Positions 1 through 12,147 of a stretch of DNA of 64,000 nt are shown one piece after another. This stretch comes from Olsenella sp. An285 (GTDB lineage: Bacteria > Actinomycetota > Coriobacteriia > Coriobacteriales > Atopobiaceae). The stretch spans positions 20,061-84,060 of the forward strand of contig NZ_NFIZ01000012.1 in assembly GCF_002159625.1 (NCBI RefSeq). The letters run 5' to 3'. The position numbers and the translations under genes were made by a program. Positions within the stretch are counted from its first letter, which is position 1, and each line of letters starts with the position of its first letter. The notes under the pieces were generated by a model. That model ran no database searches. It was not told where the DNA came from and saw only the letters and a program-made list of their open reading frames with translations.

Positions 1-159
1 GACGCGGAACTGCACGGGGCCCCAGGCGAGGCTGCCAAGGAACAGGAGCGCCACGAGCGTGAGCGCGGCATAGACGGCCGCGATCATGCCGATGCGCGCG
101 ACGGCGCTGGCGTCGGCCTGGGCGTTTGACGTGACTCTGGTGGCGTGAAGCTGCTTCAT
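1..159 (-). CDS. queT: QueT-like transporter, N-terminal part (runs off the window)
   Basis: Only the first 53 codons are present; the gene continues beyond base 1. The fragment starts MKQLHATRV and has a hydrophobic helix at about residues 24-45, followed by WGPVQFRV. That resembles the 'GPIQFRVSEAL' signature of the QueT/COG4708 family, predicted S components of an ECF importer for queuosine precursors. This is recognition by memory from a short piece, so the assignment is likely but not certain. A queuosine link is supported by a GluQ-type synthetase gene about 10 kb away. The divergent neighbour is the murT-gatD gene. Confidence 0.7.
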   Translation of the reverse strand, partial: MKQLHATRVTSNAQADASAVARIGMIAAVYAALTLVALLFLGSLAWGPVQFRV

Positions 160-192
160 TGGTCTCTCTTTTCTGTCGGAGGGCTTTTCTGT

Positions 193-210
193 ATGCCCGC
201 ACGCGGGCAT
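193..210 (-). promoter_or_regulatory. Hairpin in the leader of the QueT-like gene
   Basis: ATGCCCGC and GCGGGCAT form a perfect inverted repeat 34 bases upstream of the QueT-like start codon, in the 219-base divergent gap with murT-gatD. Relatives of queT are often controlled by preQ1 riboswitches, but I could not match a preQ1 aptamer here. The hairpin is visible; its role is unknown. Confidence 0.3.
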
Positions 211-378
211 GACGGCTCGCGACCAGCGGGATCCCGGTGGAAAGCACTCCAAAAGAAGCATCCCCACGAGCACGACAGAACTGATACTAGCAGAGTTGGG
301 GCGCGGGGCGCGGCCATGGCCGGCGTGCTAGTATTGCTGCGACGAGCACAGCCGACCAAACCGCCGGAAGGAGCCCAG

Positions 379-2526
379 ATGAACCCGCGGGCGAGCATCG
401 CGTGCCTCGCGGCAGACGCCGCGCGATGGGGCACCACCAGACTTCTTCACCGCGGCGGCGGAAACGCCCCGGGCGCCGTTGCCCTGAGGCTCGACCCGGG
501 CATCATAGGGTCCCTGGGCGGCAGGCTCGAGCGCTCCGTCGTGGTCACCGGCACCAACGGCAAGACCACGACCACCGGCCTCGCGGCTGACGCCCTCGCG
601 GCGGGCGGCGAGCGCGTGGCGTGCAACCGCGCCGGCAACAACATGGAGTCGGGCATCGCCTCGGCCCTCGTGGAGTCGCGCGGGCAGCGCCCCCGCGTGG
701 GCTGCTTCGAGTGCGACGAGCTCTACACCGTGCGCGTGCTCCCCCGCCTGCGGCCGCGGGCGCTCGTTCTTCTCAACCTCTTTCGCGACCAGCTTGACCG
801 CTACGGCGAGATCGACCACACGCAGGACGTCATAGCCGAGGCCCTGCGCCGCTCCCCCCAGACGGCCATCGCCTACAACGCGGACGACCCCCTCTGCGCC
901 TCCATCGCCGCGCGCGTGGACAACCCGGGCGCGCCCTTTGGCATAGACGAGCCCACCGGCCTGGAGGCGGACCGCATCTCCGACAGCCGCTTCTGCGCGC
1001 GCTGCAACGCGCCGCTCGACTACGACTACGTCCACTACGGCCAGCTGGGCAAGTACCGCTGCCCGGAGTGCGGCTGGGAGCGCCCCGAGCTCGCGTTTGC
1101 CGCCGTCAACGTAACGCTCACCTGCGGCGGGTACGAGTTCGACGTGGAGGATCGCCGCGGCGAGAAGATCGTCCGCCACCACGTCTCCACGCGCTACAAC
1201 GGCCTCTATATGGTCTACAACGTCATGGCTGCCCTCGTGGCGTGCCTGCTTGGCGGTGGGAGTGCGGACGGCTTCCAGGCCGTGCTCGACGCCTACGAGC
1301 CCGCGAGCGGCCGCGGCAAGACGTATGCGCTCGACGGCGGCTACTCCGTCGTGAGCAACCTCGCGAAGAACCCCACCGGCTTCAACCGCATGATTCAGCA
1401 GGTTCGTGCGGACGACGGCCGCTACCTCGCTCTCTTCCTCAACGACAACGACGCGGACGGCCACGACGTCTCCTGGATCTGGGACATCGACCTCGAGCGC
1501 CTGCGCGACCTCTCTGACCTGCGCTGCGTCTGCGTGGGAGGCACCCGGCGCGAGGACATGGCCGTTCGCGTGAAGTACGCCGAGCTGGGCTGCCCGATCG
1601 AGCTCATCGAGGGCGTCGAGGACGCCCTGCGCTTCGTCGACGCGGGCGAGAAGCTCCACGTGATCGCCAACTACACCGCCTTCCCCCCCGTCGTCGCCGA
1701 GCTCGAGCGCCTTGCCAGCTCCTGGAAGGCCCCCGCCCTGCAGGTCACAGCGGAGGCAGTCTCCTGGATCGAGCACGAGGAGCCGGCGCGCGTGGAGCTG
1801 GACCGACCGCTTCGCATCGTGCACCTCTACCCCGACGCGCTCAACCTCTACGGCGACGGCGGCAACATCGCCTCGCTCTCCAAGCGCTGCGCATGGCGTG
1901 GCATCCCGTGCCGCGTGGACCAGGTCCTCATGGGCCAGGAGCTCGACCTCTCCGACGCAGACGTGGTGCTCCTGGGCGGCGGCGCGGACCGCGACCAGCT
2001 GGCCGTGTGCCACGAGCTCCAGGGGCAGCGCGAGAAGCTCGCGGCCTACGTTGCGGACGGCGGCGTCCTCCTTGCCATCTGCGGCGGCTACCAGCTGCTC
2101 GGCCACTACTACATGATGGGCGAGGAGCGCGTCGAGGGCCTGCACGTGCTGGACATCGAGACCACGGCAGGAACCACGCGACTTATCGGCAACGTTGCCA
2201 TCGAGTCCCCCGTGTGCGAGCGCCCCATCGTGGGCTTTGAGAACCATGCCGGGCGCACGCTGCTCGGCGCGGGCGAGAAGCCCCTGGGTCGCGCGATGGT
2301 CCACGGCACCGGCAACAACGGCGAGGACGGCGGCGAGGGCGTGCTGCACGACGGCGTGGTGGGCACGTACCTGCACGGCCCGATCCTGCCCAAGAACCCC
2401 AGCGTCACGGACTGGCTCCTCGAGCGCGCGCTGCGCCGCCGCGGCCTGGACGTGAAGCTCGCGCCGCTCGCAGACGACATCGAGACGCTCGCCCACGACG
2501 TGGCCATGAGGATCGCCACGCACTAG
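379..2526 (+). CDS. murT-gatD: Lipid II isoglutaminyl synthase, MurT and GatD fused in one chain
   Basis: The 715-residue protein carries both subunits of the enzyme that amidates the D-Glu of lipid II to isoglutamine. The N-terminal Mur-ligase part has the ATP loop GTNGKTTTTG (about 58-67) and a four-cysteine zinc ribbon (C206, C209, C228, C231), as in MurT. From about residue 477 a class I glutaminase domain begins (LRIVHLYPDALNLYGDGGN), with nucleophile Cys568 in AICGGYQ and His666 in YLHG, as in GatD. The two subunits are usually separate adjacent genes; here there is no stop between them. The start at ATG 379 is chosen over an upstream in-frame start because GGAAGGAG lies just before it. 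A strong terminator follows, so it is probably monocistronic. Confidence 0.93.
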   Translation: MNPRASIACLAADAARWGTTRLLHRGGGNAPGAVALRLDPGIIGSLGGRLERSVVVTGTNGKTTTTGLAADALAAGGERVACNRAGNNMESGIASALVESRGQRPRVGCFECDELYTVRVLPRLRPRALVLLNLFRDQLDRYGEIDHTQDVIAEALRRSPQTAIAYNADDPLCASIAARVDNPGAPFGIDEPTGLEADRISDSRFCARCNAPLDYDYVHYGQLGKYRCPECGWERPELAFAAVNVTLTCGGYEFDVEDRRGEKIVRHHVSTRYNGLYMVYNVMAALVACLLGGGSADGFQAVLDAYEPASGRGKTYALDGGYSVVSNLAKNPTGFNRMIQQVRADDGRYLALFLNDNDADGHDVSWIWDIDLERLRDLSDLRCVCVGGTRREDMAVRVKYAELGCPIELIEGVEDALRFVDAGEKLHVIANYTAFPPVVAELERLASSWKAPALQVTAEAVSWIEHEEPARVELDRPLRIVHLYPDALNLYGDGGNIASLSKRCAWRGIPCRVDQVLMGQELDLSDADVVLLGGGADRDQLAVCHELQGQREKLAAYVADGGVLLAICGGYQLLGHYYMMGEERVEGLHVLDIETTAGTTRLIGNVAIESPVCERPIVGFENHAGRTLLGAGEKPLGRAMVHGTGNNGEDGGEGVLHDGVVGTYLHGPILPKNPSVTDWLLERALRRRGLDVKLAPLADDIETLAHDVAMRIATH

Positions 2527-2586
2527 CCCCTCTCGGCACGGCGCGCAGGCACACGCCCCACAAACTCTGAGTTTTCTGTACACTGC

Positions 2587-2617
2587 GCGAGGCCCCCAGA
2601 TGAGGGCCTCGCGTTTT
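2587..2617 (+). terminator. Rho-independent terminator after murT-gatD
   Basis: GCGAGGCCC and GGGCCTCGC pair perfectly around an 8-base loop and are followed by GTTTT, about 60 bases after the stop codon. Confidence 0.9.
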
Positions 2618-2725
2618 ACCTGTTCAGGAGCTCGACGGTTCTTCTCGCCCCTCCTCCCACGGCCGCAGTGTACAGAAATCCCGGGGTTTACACGGGGCAC
2701 GCGCAGACACCTGCGCACCGCGACA

Positions 2726-2757
2726 CAAAACGGGCCCCCGACCAGCGTCGGGGGCCC
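2726..2757 (-). terminator. Rho-independent terminator of nifJ
   Basis: An 11-bp perfect stem (GGGCCCCCGAC/GTCGGGGGCCC) with a CAGC loop. On the minus strand it is followed by a T-rich stretch. It lies about 40 bases past the nifJ stop codon. Confidence 0.9.
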
Positions 2758-2797
2758 GCGTGCTCACGCTATGAGCTCAGCGAGAAGAACCTGGTGA

Positions 2798-6334
<3,537 letters not shown>

Positions 6335-6595
6335 ATCCTCTCCTTCTGACGTACCGACCCTGAGGACCCCCATGGCCCCAGGCAGCTCTCACTCACAAAA
6401 CGCATGACTGAGTCGGGCCATAGGCCCACGCACGCTGTTAGTGTACTCTGCTCGCCCGCGTTTTATTCACGACTTTTGAGCCCGTTCGGTCGAGCGACTC
6501 AATTTTTCGCCCAAAAGTGTCCGTAATAACAAAGCGCTGGTAAAATACCTTACGTAAGTAGGGTTTCGCAGGACATTGCGACGAGGGGAGGATGG

Positions 6596-7291
6596 GTGCG
6601 CGGAGCGGACAAGAAGGGCGTCTCTCGTGGTAGGCGGGCCGTCGTCGCGCTGCTGGCGCTCGCCCTTCTCGCACCCGTAACCGCCTGCTCGGGCGACGCC
6701 GGGAGAACGCCCGACCCCGTGGAACAGGATGGGCAGCTGCTCCCCGCCACCGCGGACGAGCCCGCCGTCACGAGCACGCCAAAAGACCAGTGGGCCAAGG
6801 GCGAGATGCCCTACCTCTACCAGATAGACCCCCAATGGTCGGAGACGGAGTACGGCGGGGGCCGCTTTGCCAAGCAGGGATGCGGGCCCACCGCGCTCAG
6901 CATGGTCTACATCTACCTCACGGGAGAGACCGACCTCGACCCCGTGCAGATGGCGGAGTTCAGCACCGAGAGCGGCTACGCCACCGACGAGCAGGGCACC
7001 TCCTGGGCGCTCATGTCCGAGGGAGCGGCCCAGCTGGGGCTCTACAGCGAGACGCTTCCCGCCGTGCCCTCGACTCTGCAGGCCAGCCTCGAGGCGGGCC
7101 ACCCGCTCATCTGCGTCATGGCGCCCGGAACCTTTACCGAGGTGGGGCACTACATCGTGGTCGAGCGCATGGCCTCGGACGGCAAGGCCGTCGTTCACGA
7201 CTCCAACAGCGTGGGGCGCAGCATGCGCACGTGGGACCTCGAGCTCATCTGCGCCGAGGCCGAGAACATCTGGAGCTTCTCCGCCGCGTAG
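6596..7291 (+). CDS. Secreted lipoprotein with C39-like peptidase domain
   Basis: The 231-residue protein has an N-terminal signal with a basic start, a hydrophobic stretch and lipobox VTAC (Cys31). It is therefore probably anchored on the outer face of the membrane. The mature part resembles the peptidase C39-like family: YLYQIDPQWSE, then QGCGPTALSMV with candidate nucleophile Cys96, GHYIVVE with His185, and VVHDSNS with Asp202. These would form a Cys-His-Asp triad for cleaving peptides or cell-wall cross-links; the substrate is unknown. The start is GTG 6596, five bases after GAGGGGAGG. It is divergent from nifJ. Confidence 0.8.
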   Translation: MRGADKKGVSRGRRAVVALLALALLAPVTACSGDAGRTPDPVEQDGQLLPATADEPAVTSTPKDQWAKGEMPYLYQIDPQWSETEYGGGRFAKQGCGPTALSMVYIYLTGETDLDPVQMAEFSTESGYATDEQGTSWALMSEGAAQLGLYSETLPAVPSTLQASLEAGHPLICVMAPGTFTEVGHYIVVERMASDGKAVVHDSNSVGRSMRTWDLELICAEAENIWSFSAA

Positions 7292-7292
7292 A

Positions 7293-7319
7293 TGACAGTT
7301 TGCTCAGGTCAAACTGTCA
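7293..7319. repeat. Palindromic repeat across the end of the 7317-8000 gene
   Basis: TGACAGTTTG and CAAACTGTCA form a 10-bp perfect inverted repeat with loop CTCAGGT. It begins two bases after the lipoprotein stop codon and includes the TGA stop of the convergent minus-strand gene. A longer relative with the same core words lies at 29549-29606. It could also act as a shared terminator stem, but no T-run follows. Confidence 0.7.
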
Positions 7320-8000
7320 ACCCCGGCGAGCGTGCGTCTTCTCGAGCAGCCTGGCATAGTCGTCAGAGAAGCGGGCGGAACGCGGACCCGAGGCGTTGCT
7401 CGCGGGGACGATGCCGTGCTCATCCGAGACGAGAAACGCCTCGTCATAGGAAATCGTACCGGCAAGCACCTCCTGAGAAAGCTCCGACCGGCGCTCCACG
7501 GCGATTCCCAGGGTCTTTGCCAGGTCGCACATGAGGGAAGCGGCGCCGGACGGCAGGTCCCGCTGACCGGCCCCCCAGACGAGGCCGTCCCCGCGAACGA
7601 CCCAGAGGGACTCCGGGGCGATTCCCGTTGCGCCCGCCTCTCGCTCCGCAGCGGCTGCCCGGTCCGCGAGGAGGGAGACGGTCCTCGTCTTCAGCGGCTC
7701 GTACGGGCCCACCGTCATCGCGGCCCTGCCCTTGCCGTCGACTATGACCATGAGAACGCCGTCCGGGTGCTCGAGGGCGCCCGCGGAGAGGGTCCACTCG
7801 ATGTGCTGCTTTGCCCAAGCCACGAGCTGCGGAGAGACGGGGGCGCCCCCCAGCATGCGCCTGCTCAGCGCACGCAGATGCCTGTTTTCCAGAGGGAGCG
7901 CCCTGTCCGCGAGCCTCCAGCGGCACACCAGCGCAGGACGGCCGAGCTCGAAGCCCTCCATCTCCAACGCGTTCTCCTGCAGCACGGTCTTCTTGGTCAT
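7317..8000 (-). CDS. Unrecognised protein, perhaps related to class IV aminotransferases
   Basis: I do not recognise this 227-residue soluble protein with confidence. It has no signal peptide or membrane helix. Short stretches (GVLMVIVDGKGRAAMTVGP, SYDEAFLVSDEHGIVPAS) recall the C-terminal half of branched-chain aminotransferase/aminodeoxychorismate lyase folds, but I cannot locate a convincing catalytic lysine. Start ATG 8000 is preferred over an in-frame ATG four codons upstream because GGGGGAT lies at good spacing. The upstream region is AT-rich and contains a Fur-box-like string. The stop codon lies inside a palindromic repeat. Confidence 0.6.
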   Translation of the reverse strand: MTKKTVLQENALEMEGFELGRPALVCRWRLADRALPLENRHLRALSRRMLGGAPVSPQLVAWAKQHIEWTLSAGALEHPDGVLMVIVDGKGRAAMTVGPYEPLKTRTVSLLADRAAAAEREAGATGIAPESLWVVRGDGLVWGAGQRDLPSGAASLMCDLAKTLGIAVERRSELSQEVLAGTISYDEAFLVSDEHGIVPASNASGPRSARFSDDYARLLEKTHARRG

Positions 8001-8174
8001 GCTATCCCCCATCCCTGACGGACACCCATTCTACCGCCGGCGGCGGAGCGGCTTCGGGGATCGGCCCCTGTCGCCGAAGTCCCTTCGCAAACGAGAGCTC
8101 TTCCTCCGAGCATCGTTCATTCTATACATCTTTTGCTATAAGTATATACTGTCTATACTGATTGTCTATAGTTT

Positions 8175-8187
8175 GATAATGATAATC
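8175..8187. promoter_or_regulatory. Fur-box-like sequence
   Basis: GATAATGATAATC equals the first 13 bases of the classical Fur consensus. The remaining third of the consensus is not matched. It is 175 bases upstream of the minus-strand gene starting at 8000. In an AT-rich stretch a chance match is possible. Confidence 0.25.
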
Positions 8188-8380
8188 TTCTCATTTTGCA
8201 GAGCCAACCTCATGCAGAGACGGCGACCCGCCGCCGGGATGTCGCTCGTTTGCAGGGTGTTTCGAGGGCGCCAGGGCAGATACACTACAAACGCGCCAGC
8301 TCGTCTAGCTGCGGCTTTGCCGCTCTTTTGTTTGTGGTGTACTTCGACCTTGCCCCATGAAATACCCTACAAACGCAAAG

Positions 8381-8410
8381 TGCCCCGGACGGCGAATGCC
8401 GTCCGGGGCA
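8381..8410 (-). terminator. Terminator downstream of purH
   Basis: TGCCCCGGACGGC and GCCGTCCGGGGCA form a perfect 13-bp stem with a GAAT loop, about 30 bases past the purH stop. On the minus strand it is followed by CTTTGCGTTTG, a moderate T-tract. Confidence 0.75.
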
Positions 8411-8415
8411 TAACG

Positions 8416-8440
8416 TGACAAAGGGACTGTCCCCCTGTCA
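8416..8440. repeat. Palindromic element next to the purH stop codon
   Basis: TGACA and TGTCA flank the core GGGACTGTCCC. The element lies two bases downstream of the purH stop codon. The same GGGACTGTCCC core occurs in the palindrome three bases past the argG stop (39663-39689). Confidence 0.6.
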
Positions 8441-8442
8441 AC

Positions 8443-10074
8443 CTAGTGGCGGAAGTGGCGGTTGCCGGTGAAGACCATCGCGATGCCGTGCTCGTTGCAG
8501 GCCTCAACGGACTCATCGTCGCGCTTGGAGCCGCCGGGCTGGATGATGCAGGTCACGCCATGCTCCGCAAGCACGTCCACGTTGTCGCGGAACGGGAAGA
8601 ACGCGTCGGACGCGCAGGCGTAGCCGCCCTTCCCCACGCCCATGCGCTCGCAGGCCTCGTCTGCACGCTGGCAGGCAAGAAGCGCGGAGTCCACGCGATT
8701 GGGCTGCCCGGGGCCCATGCCGATGCCGGCCTTGTCCTTGGAGACGAGGATGGCGTTTGACTTGACACCCTTGCAGACGCGCCAGGCAAACATGAGCTCG
8801 TCCATCTCCTCGGGCGTGGGCTTGCGCTCGGTCGGGCAGGTGAACGTCTCGGGATCCTCAGAGACGGTGTCCACGTTCTGCACGAGCACGCCGCCGTCCA
8901 CGGTGCGTAGCTCATAGCGCGCGTGGCCCTCGGCGCCGCCGGTTGCCAGGACGCGCAGGTTGGGGCGCTTGGCCATGCGCTCGAGCGCCTCGGGGGTGTA
9001 GCTCGGGGCAATGATGACCTCGACGAACTGGCCGTTCTCGTCAAAGGCGTGCTCAACAAGGTCGAAGGGCACCTCGCGGTTACAGGCGATGATGCCGCCG
9101 AAGGCGCTCTTGGGGTCGCACGCGAAAGCGCGGTCGTAGGCGCAGGTGATGTCCTCGGCCACCGCGGAGCCGCAGGGGTTCTGGTGCTTGAGGATCACGC
9201 AGGCGGGGCCGTCGAACTCGCGCACGAGGTTCCACGCGGCGTCCGCGTCGAGGTAGTTGTTGTAGGAGAGCGGCTTGCCCTGAACCTGCTCCGCTCCCAC
9301 GAGCGGGTTGGCGGAGGAGAAGGCGTCGGCCGCCTCATCCGCAAAGCGATAGACGGCGGCGGACTGCTGGGGGTTCTCGCCGTAGCGCAGGTCGTCGACC
9401 TTCTCCAGATAGAGGCCGAGCTCCTCGGGCAGCTCGGGCTCGTCCTCGCACTCCTCGTCGGCGAAGTCCTCGTCGTAGCGGTCGGCGAGCCACATCGCGA
9501 TGGCGGCATCGTAGTTGGCAGTGGTCTCGTAGACCTTGAGCTGCAGGTAGCGACGCAGCTCGAGCGAGGTGCAGCCCTCGTTGGCGCGCATCTCCTCGAG
9601 GATCTCGTCGTAGTCCGCCGGGTCGGAGACCACGGTCACGGAGTCGGCGTTCTTGGCCGCGGAGCGCAGCATGGAGGGGCCGCCGATGTCGATGTGCTCG
9701 ATGGCGTCGTCGAAGGTGACGTCCGGCTTGGCCACGGTCTTCTCGAACTCGTAGAGGTTCACGCAGACGAGGTCGATCATGCCGATGCCGTGCTCGGCCG
9801 CCTCGGCCATGTGGTCCGGGTTGTCGCGACGGGCGAGAAGCCCGCCGTGCACCTTGGGGTGCAGCGTCTTCACGCGGCCGTCCATCATCTCCGGGAAGCC
9901 CGTGTACTGCTCGATGGGCACGACGTGGACGCCGGCCTCCTCGAGCACGCGCGCGGTGCCGCCCGTCGAGATGACCTCGACGCCGAACTCGTCCTCGAGC
10001 GCCTTGACGAAGTCGACGACGCCCGTCTTGTCCGTCACCGAGACGAGCGCCCTCTTGATGGGAGTATCTGCCAT
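8443..10074 (-). CDS. purH: Bifunctional AICAR transformylase / IMP cyclohydrolase
   Basis: The 543-residue enzyme makes the last two steps of IMP synthesis: formylation of AICAR and ring closure. The N-terminal MGS-like cyclohydrolase domain shows [30 protein letters not shown] and [18 protein letters not shown]. The transformylase part has KHQNPCGSA and ends with GGSKRDDES and TGNRHFRH, the standard C-terminus. Start ATG 10074 follows AAGGAGGGGCC; the open frame extends further upstream without a better start. A divergent acetyltransferase gene begins 70 bases away. Other purine genes here (purC, purB) are not adjacent. Confidence 0.96.
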   Translation of the reverse strand: MADTPIKRALVSVTDKTGVVDFVKALEDEFGVEVISTGGTARVLEEAGVHVVPIEQYTGFPEMMDGRVKTLHPKVHGGLLARRDNPDHMAEAAEHGIGMIDLVCVNLYEFEKTVAKPDVTFDDAIEHIDIGGPSMLRSAAKNADSVTVVSDPADYDEILEEMRANEGCTSLELRRYLQLKVYETTANYDAAIAMWLADRYDEDFADEECEDEPELPEELGLYLEKVDDLRYGENPQQSAAVYRFADEAADAFSSANPLVGAEQVQGKPLSYNNYLDADAAWNLVREFDGPACVILKHQNPCGSAVAEDITCAYDRAFACDPKSAFGGIIACNREVPFDLVEHAFDENGQFVEVIIAPSYTPEALERMAKRPNLRVLATGGAEGHARYELRTVDGGVLVQNVDTVSEDPETFTCPTERKPTPEEMDELMFAWRVCKGVKSNAILVSKDKAGIGMGPGQPNRVDSALLACQRADEACERMGVGKGGYACASDAFFPFRDNVDVLAEHGVTCIIQPGGSKRDDESVEACNEHGIAMVFTGNRHFRH

Positions 10075-10144
10075 GGCCCCTCCTTGGGTTTGACGACGAC
10101 ATGTTGTACCGTCATCTCTTACGATACCGCAGCTGGAGGATAAG

Positions 10145-10798
10145 ATGGCCCAAATAGATGCAGAGTTGACCTTCAGGCCCTTTGACGAGAAGGACTTCGA
10201 GCCCCTGGCGGAACTCGTGGGGCGCACCTGGCTCTCGGAGTTCCCCGCACGCGCGCAAGAGGCCGCGGGCGGGGTGGAGCTCGCGCACTACCTGGCGCCG
10301 GCCACCTGGTCGATGGTCGCCGAGCTCGGAGGCAAGATCATGGGAGCCGTGCTCGTGGTGGAGCGGGGACGCGAGAACCCCGACGCCCAGGCGTGGTCGT
10401 CCCTCGAGGCACGCCTCACCGCAGAGGCCGAGAAGGACCCGGAGCTTGCCGAGGCCATCCGTGTGGAGATGAGCGGGGTCGAGGAGGAGGCCCTGCTCGA
10501 GAGCGAGTACGCCGCCACGGACGCCCCGGGCACCGACGCCACGATCAAACTGCTCATCGTCTCCCCCGACGCCAAGGGCCTGGGCATCGGGGGCAGGCTC
10601 TTCTCGGCCGCCGCCGAACACCTGAGGGAGACCGGCGCGAGGGGCTACCACCTGCTCACGGACGATGCCTGTGACGTGGGCTTCTACGAGCACAAGGGGC
10701 TCGAACGCGCCATGCGCCGACGCTCGCGGGCCTTCTGGCCGGGAGCCGACCCCGCAACGGACGAGTTCTACGTCTACGTCTTCGAGCAGGCACTGTAG
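10145..10798 (+). CDS. GNAT-family N-acetyltransferase
   Basis: The 217-residue protein has the GNAT acetyl-CoA-binding region LLIVSPDAKGLGIGGRLFSAAAEHL (about 137-161), with the Q/R-x-x-G-x-G/A-like loop as KGLGIGG, followed by the typical DDACDVGFYEHKGLER. The acceptor substrate cannot be inferred. The start ATG follows CTGGAGGATAAG. Its TAG stop shares one base with the GTG start of gluQ, so the two are probably translationally coupled. Confidence 0.8.
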   Translation: MAQIDAELTFRPFDEKDFEPLAELVGRTWLSEFPARAQEAAGGVELAHYLAPATWSMVAELGGKIMGAVLVVERGRENPDAQAWSSLEARLTAEAEKDPELAEAIRVEMSGVEEEALLESEYAATDAPGTDATIKLLIVSPDAKGLGIGGRLFSAAAEHLRETGARGYHLLTDDACDVGFYEHKGLERAMRRRSRAFWPGADPATDEFYVYVFEQAL

Positions 10799-11748
10799 TG
10801 CGCGGCAGGTTTGCGCCGACGCCTTCCGGGCGGATGCACCTGGGAAACGTCTTCGCCGCGCTCGTGGCCTGGCTCTCGGCGCGGGCGGAGGGCGGCTCGA
10901 TCGTGCTGCGCATCGAGGACCTGGATCCGCGCGCCCAGCACCCCGGGGTCGCCGAGACGCTCATGCGCGACCTCGAGTGGCTGGGGCTCACGTGGGACGA
11001 GGGGCCGTTCTGGCAGAGCGAGCGCGGCGAGGTCTACGCCGAGGCGCTCGAGCGCCTCTCCGAGCAGGGGCTGCTCTACCCCTGCTTCTGCACGCGGGCG
11101 GACCTGCGCGCGGCATCGGCGCCGCACGCCTCCGACGGGGCGCTCGTGTACCCGGGGACCTGCCGCGGGCTCTCCCCCAAGGAGGTCGCGCGCCGCTCGG
11201 CGGAGCGAGCCCGCTCGTTGCGCCTCCTCGTGCCGGACGCTGGCGACCCCGCCGGCACCATCGAGTTTTGCGACCTCGCGTACGGGCCGCACCGCGAGGT
11301 GCTCGCGCGCGACTGCGGGGACTTCCTCGTGCGCCGCAGCGACGGCGTAGTGGCCTACCAGCTTGCCGTAGTGGTGGATGACGCCCTCATGGACGTGACC
11401 CAGGTGGTGCGCGGGCACGACCTGCTCCCCTCCTGCGCGCGGCAGACCTACCTGGCGCGGCTGCTCGGCTGGGAGCCGCCGCAGTACGGACACGTTCCGC
11501 TGCTGGTGGCGCCCGACGGCCGCCGCCTGGCAAAGCGAGACCGAGACCTCGACCTCGGGGCGCTGCGGAAGCGCGGCGTGCATGCCGAGAAGATCATCGG
11601 CACGCTTGCCGCAGCGGCGGGCCTTGCCGATCCCGGGTGCGAGGCCTCGCCCGCCGAGCTGGTGCAGGGCTTCTCCTGGAACAAGGTTGCCGCTCATCAC
11701 GAGGACGTGATTGTGGACGAGGTTTTTCTCGACGGGCTTCTGAGTTGA
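10798..11748 (+). CDS. gluQ: Glutamyl-queuosine tRNA(Asp) synthetase
   Basis: The 316-residue protein is a shortened glutamyl-tRNA synthetase without the anticodon-binding domain. It attaches glutamate to the queuosine base of tRNA-Asp. The N-terminus RFAPTPSGRMHLGNVFAAL contains the class I HIGH-like signature as HLGN. CFCTRADL and the downstream YPGTC supply cysteines of the zinc site. RRLAKRDRDLDL is the KMSKS-like loop. The length fits YadB/GluQ rather than full GltX. The GTG start overlaps the acetyltransferase stop codon. With the QueT-like gene at the window edge it points to a queuosine-using organism. Confidence 0.9.
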   Translation: MRGRFAPTPSGRMHLGNVFAALVAWLSARAEGGSIVLRIEDLDPRAQHPGVAETLMRDLEWLGLTWDEGPFWQSERGEVYAEALERLSEQGLLYPCFCTRADLRAASAPHASDGALVYPGTCRGLSPKEVARRSAERARSLRLLVPDAGDPAGTIEFCDLAYGPHREVLARDCGDFLVRRSDGVVAYQLAVVVDDALMDVTQVVRGHDLLPSCARQTYLARLLGWEPPQYGHVPLLVAPDGRRLAKRDRDLDLGALRKRGVHAEKIIGTLAAAAGLADPGCEASPAELVQGFSWNKVAAHHEDVIVDEVFLDGLLS

Positions 11749-11796
11749 AGTTGTGAGTTGCCGCGTTGTGGGGTATTATTCTCTAGCACCATTCAC

Positions 11797-11888
11797 GGAG
11801 AGCTGACCGAGAGGCCGAAGGTGCTCGCCTGCTAAGCGAGTATAGGATGCAAATCCTATCTGGGGTTCGAATCCCCAGCTCTCCGCCA
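11797..11888 (+). tRNA. tRNA-Ser(GCT)
   Basis: A 92-base tRNA with acceptor arms GGAGAGC/GCTCTCC, anticodon GCT at 11831-11833 in loop CTGCTAA, a long variable arm typical of serine tRNAs, T-loop GGTTCGAATCC and an encoded CCA end. Confidence 0.95.
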
Positions 11889-12035
11889 GACGGCTCAGGG
11901 CCCGTTCCGCCACGCGCGGGACGGGCCTTCTTCGTTAACGACGCCGGGGACGACATCTCCATCCCCACATCTCCAACATTTTTTGGATTCTCGCTTGACG
12001 GGCGCCGGGTGCCGTGGCATTATTCTCAACTGCAC

Positions 12036-12112
12036 GCGGCGTTACCTCAGCTGGATAGAGGACCTGACTACGAATCAGGGCGTCATAGGTTCGAATCCTA
12101 TACGCCGCACCA
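12036..12112 (+). tRNA. tRNA-Arg(ACG)
   Basis: A 77-base tRNA with acceptor arms GCGGCGT/ACGCCGC, anticodon ACG at 12070-12072 in the arm CCTGACTACGAATCAGG, T-loop GGTTCGAATCC and encoded CCA. Confidence 0.95.
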
Positions 12113-12122
12113 CGCAAACTAA

Positions 12123-12147
12123 GGGGCTCCTTCGGGAGCCCCTTTTT
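12123..12147 (+). terminator. Terminator after the tRNA pair
   Basis: GGGGCTCC and GGAGCCCC pair around TTCG and are followed by five T residues. Confidence 0.93.

Larger units (their letters stand above)
8001..8442. other. 442-base gap between the 7317-8000 gene and purH
   Basis: No convincing gene is present. From left to right it holds the upstream region of the minus-strand gene, a markedly AT-rich stretch (about 8120-8200) with two TGTCTATA direct repeats (8150-8157, 8163-8170) and GATAATGATAATC, and three related ACNCTACAAAC-type words, one inverted (about 8280-8380). The purH terminator and a palindromic repeat next to the purH stop codon follow. Confidence 0.6.

Noticed and set aside
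160..300. preQ1 riboswitch upstream of the QueT-like gene
   Set aside because: I looked for preQ1-I and preQ1-II core sequences on the minus strand and found only a simple palindromic hairpin. A covariance-model search would decide.
145..378. N-terminal extension of MurT-GatD starting at 145
   Set aside because: The extension lacks family sequence and a ribosome site and would overlap the divergent QueT-like start. ATG 379 has GGAAGGAG and the correct MurT N-terminus.
328..2718. A 796-codon open frame on the strand opposite murT-gatD
   Set aside because: It is a GC-rich antisense shadow: no ribosome site, a repetitive Val/Ala/Gly/Arg translation, and it covers a clearly recognised gene. The same applies to the long frames opposite nifJ, purH, the kinase operon, argG, the PTS genes and the transketolase genes.
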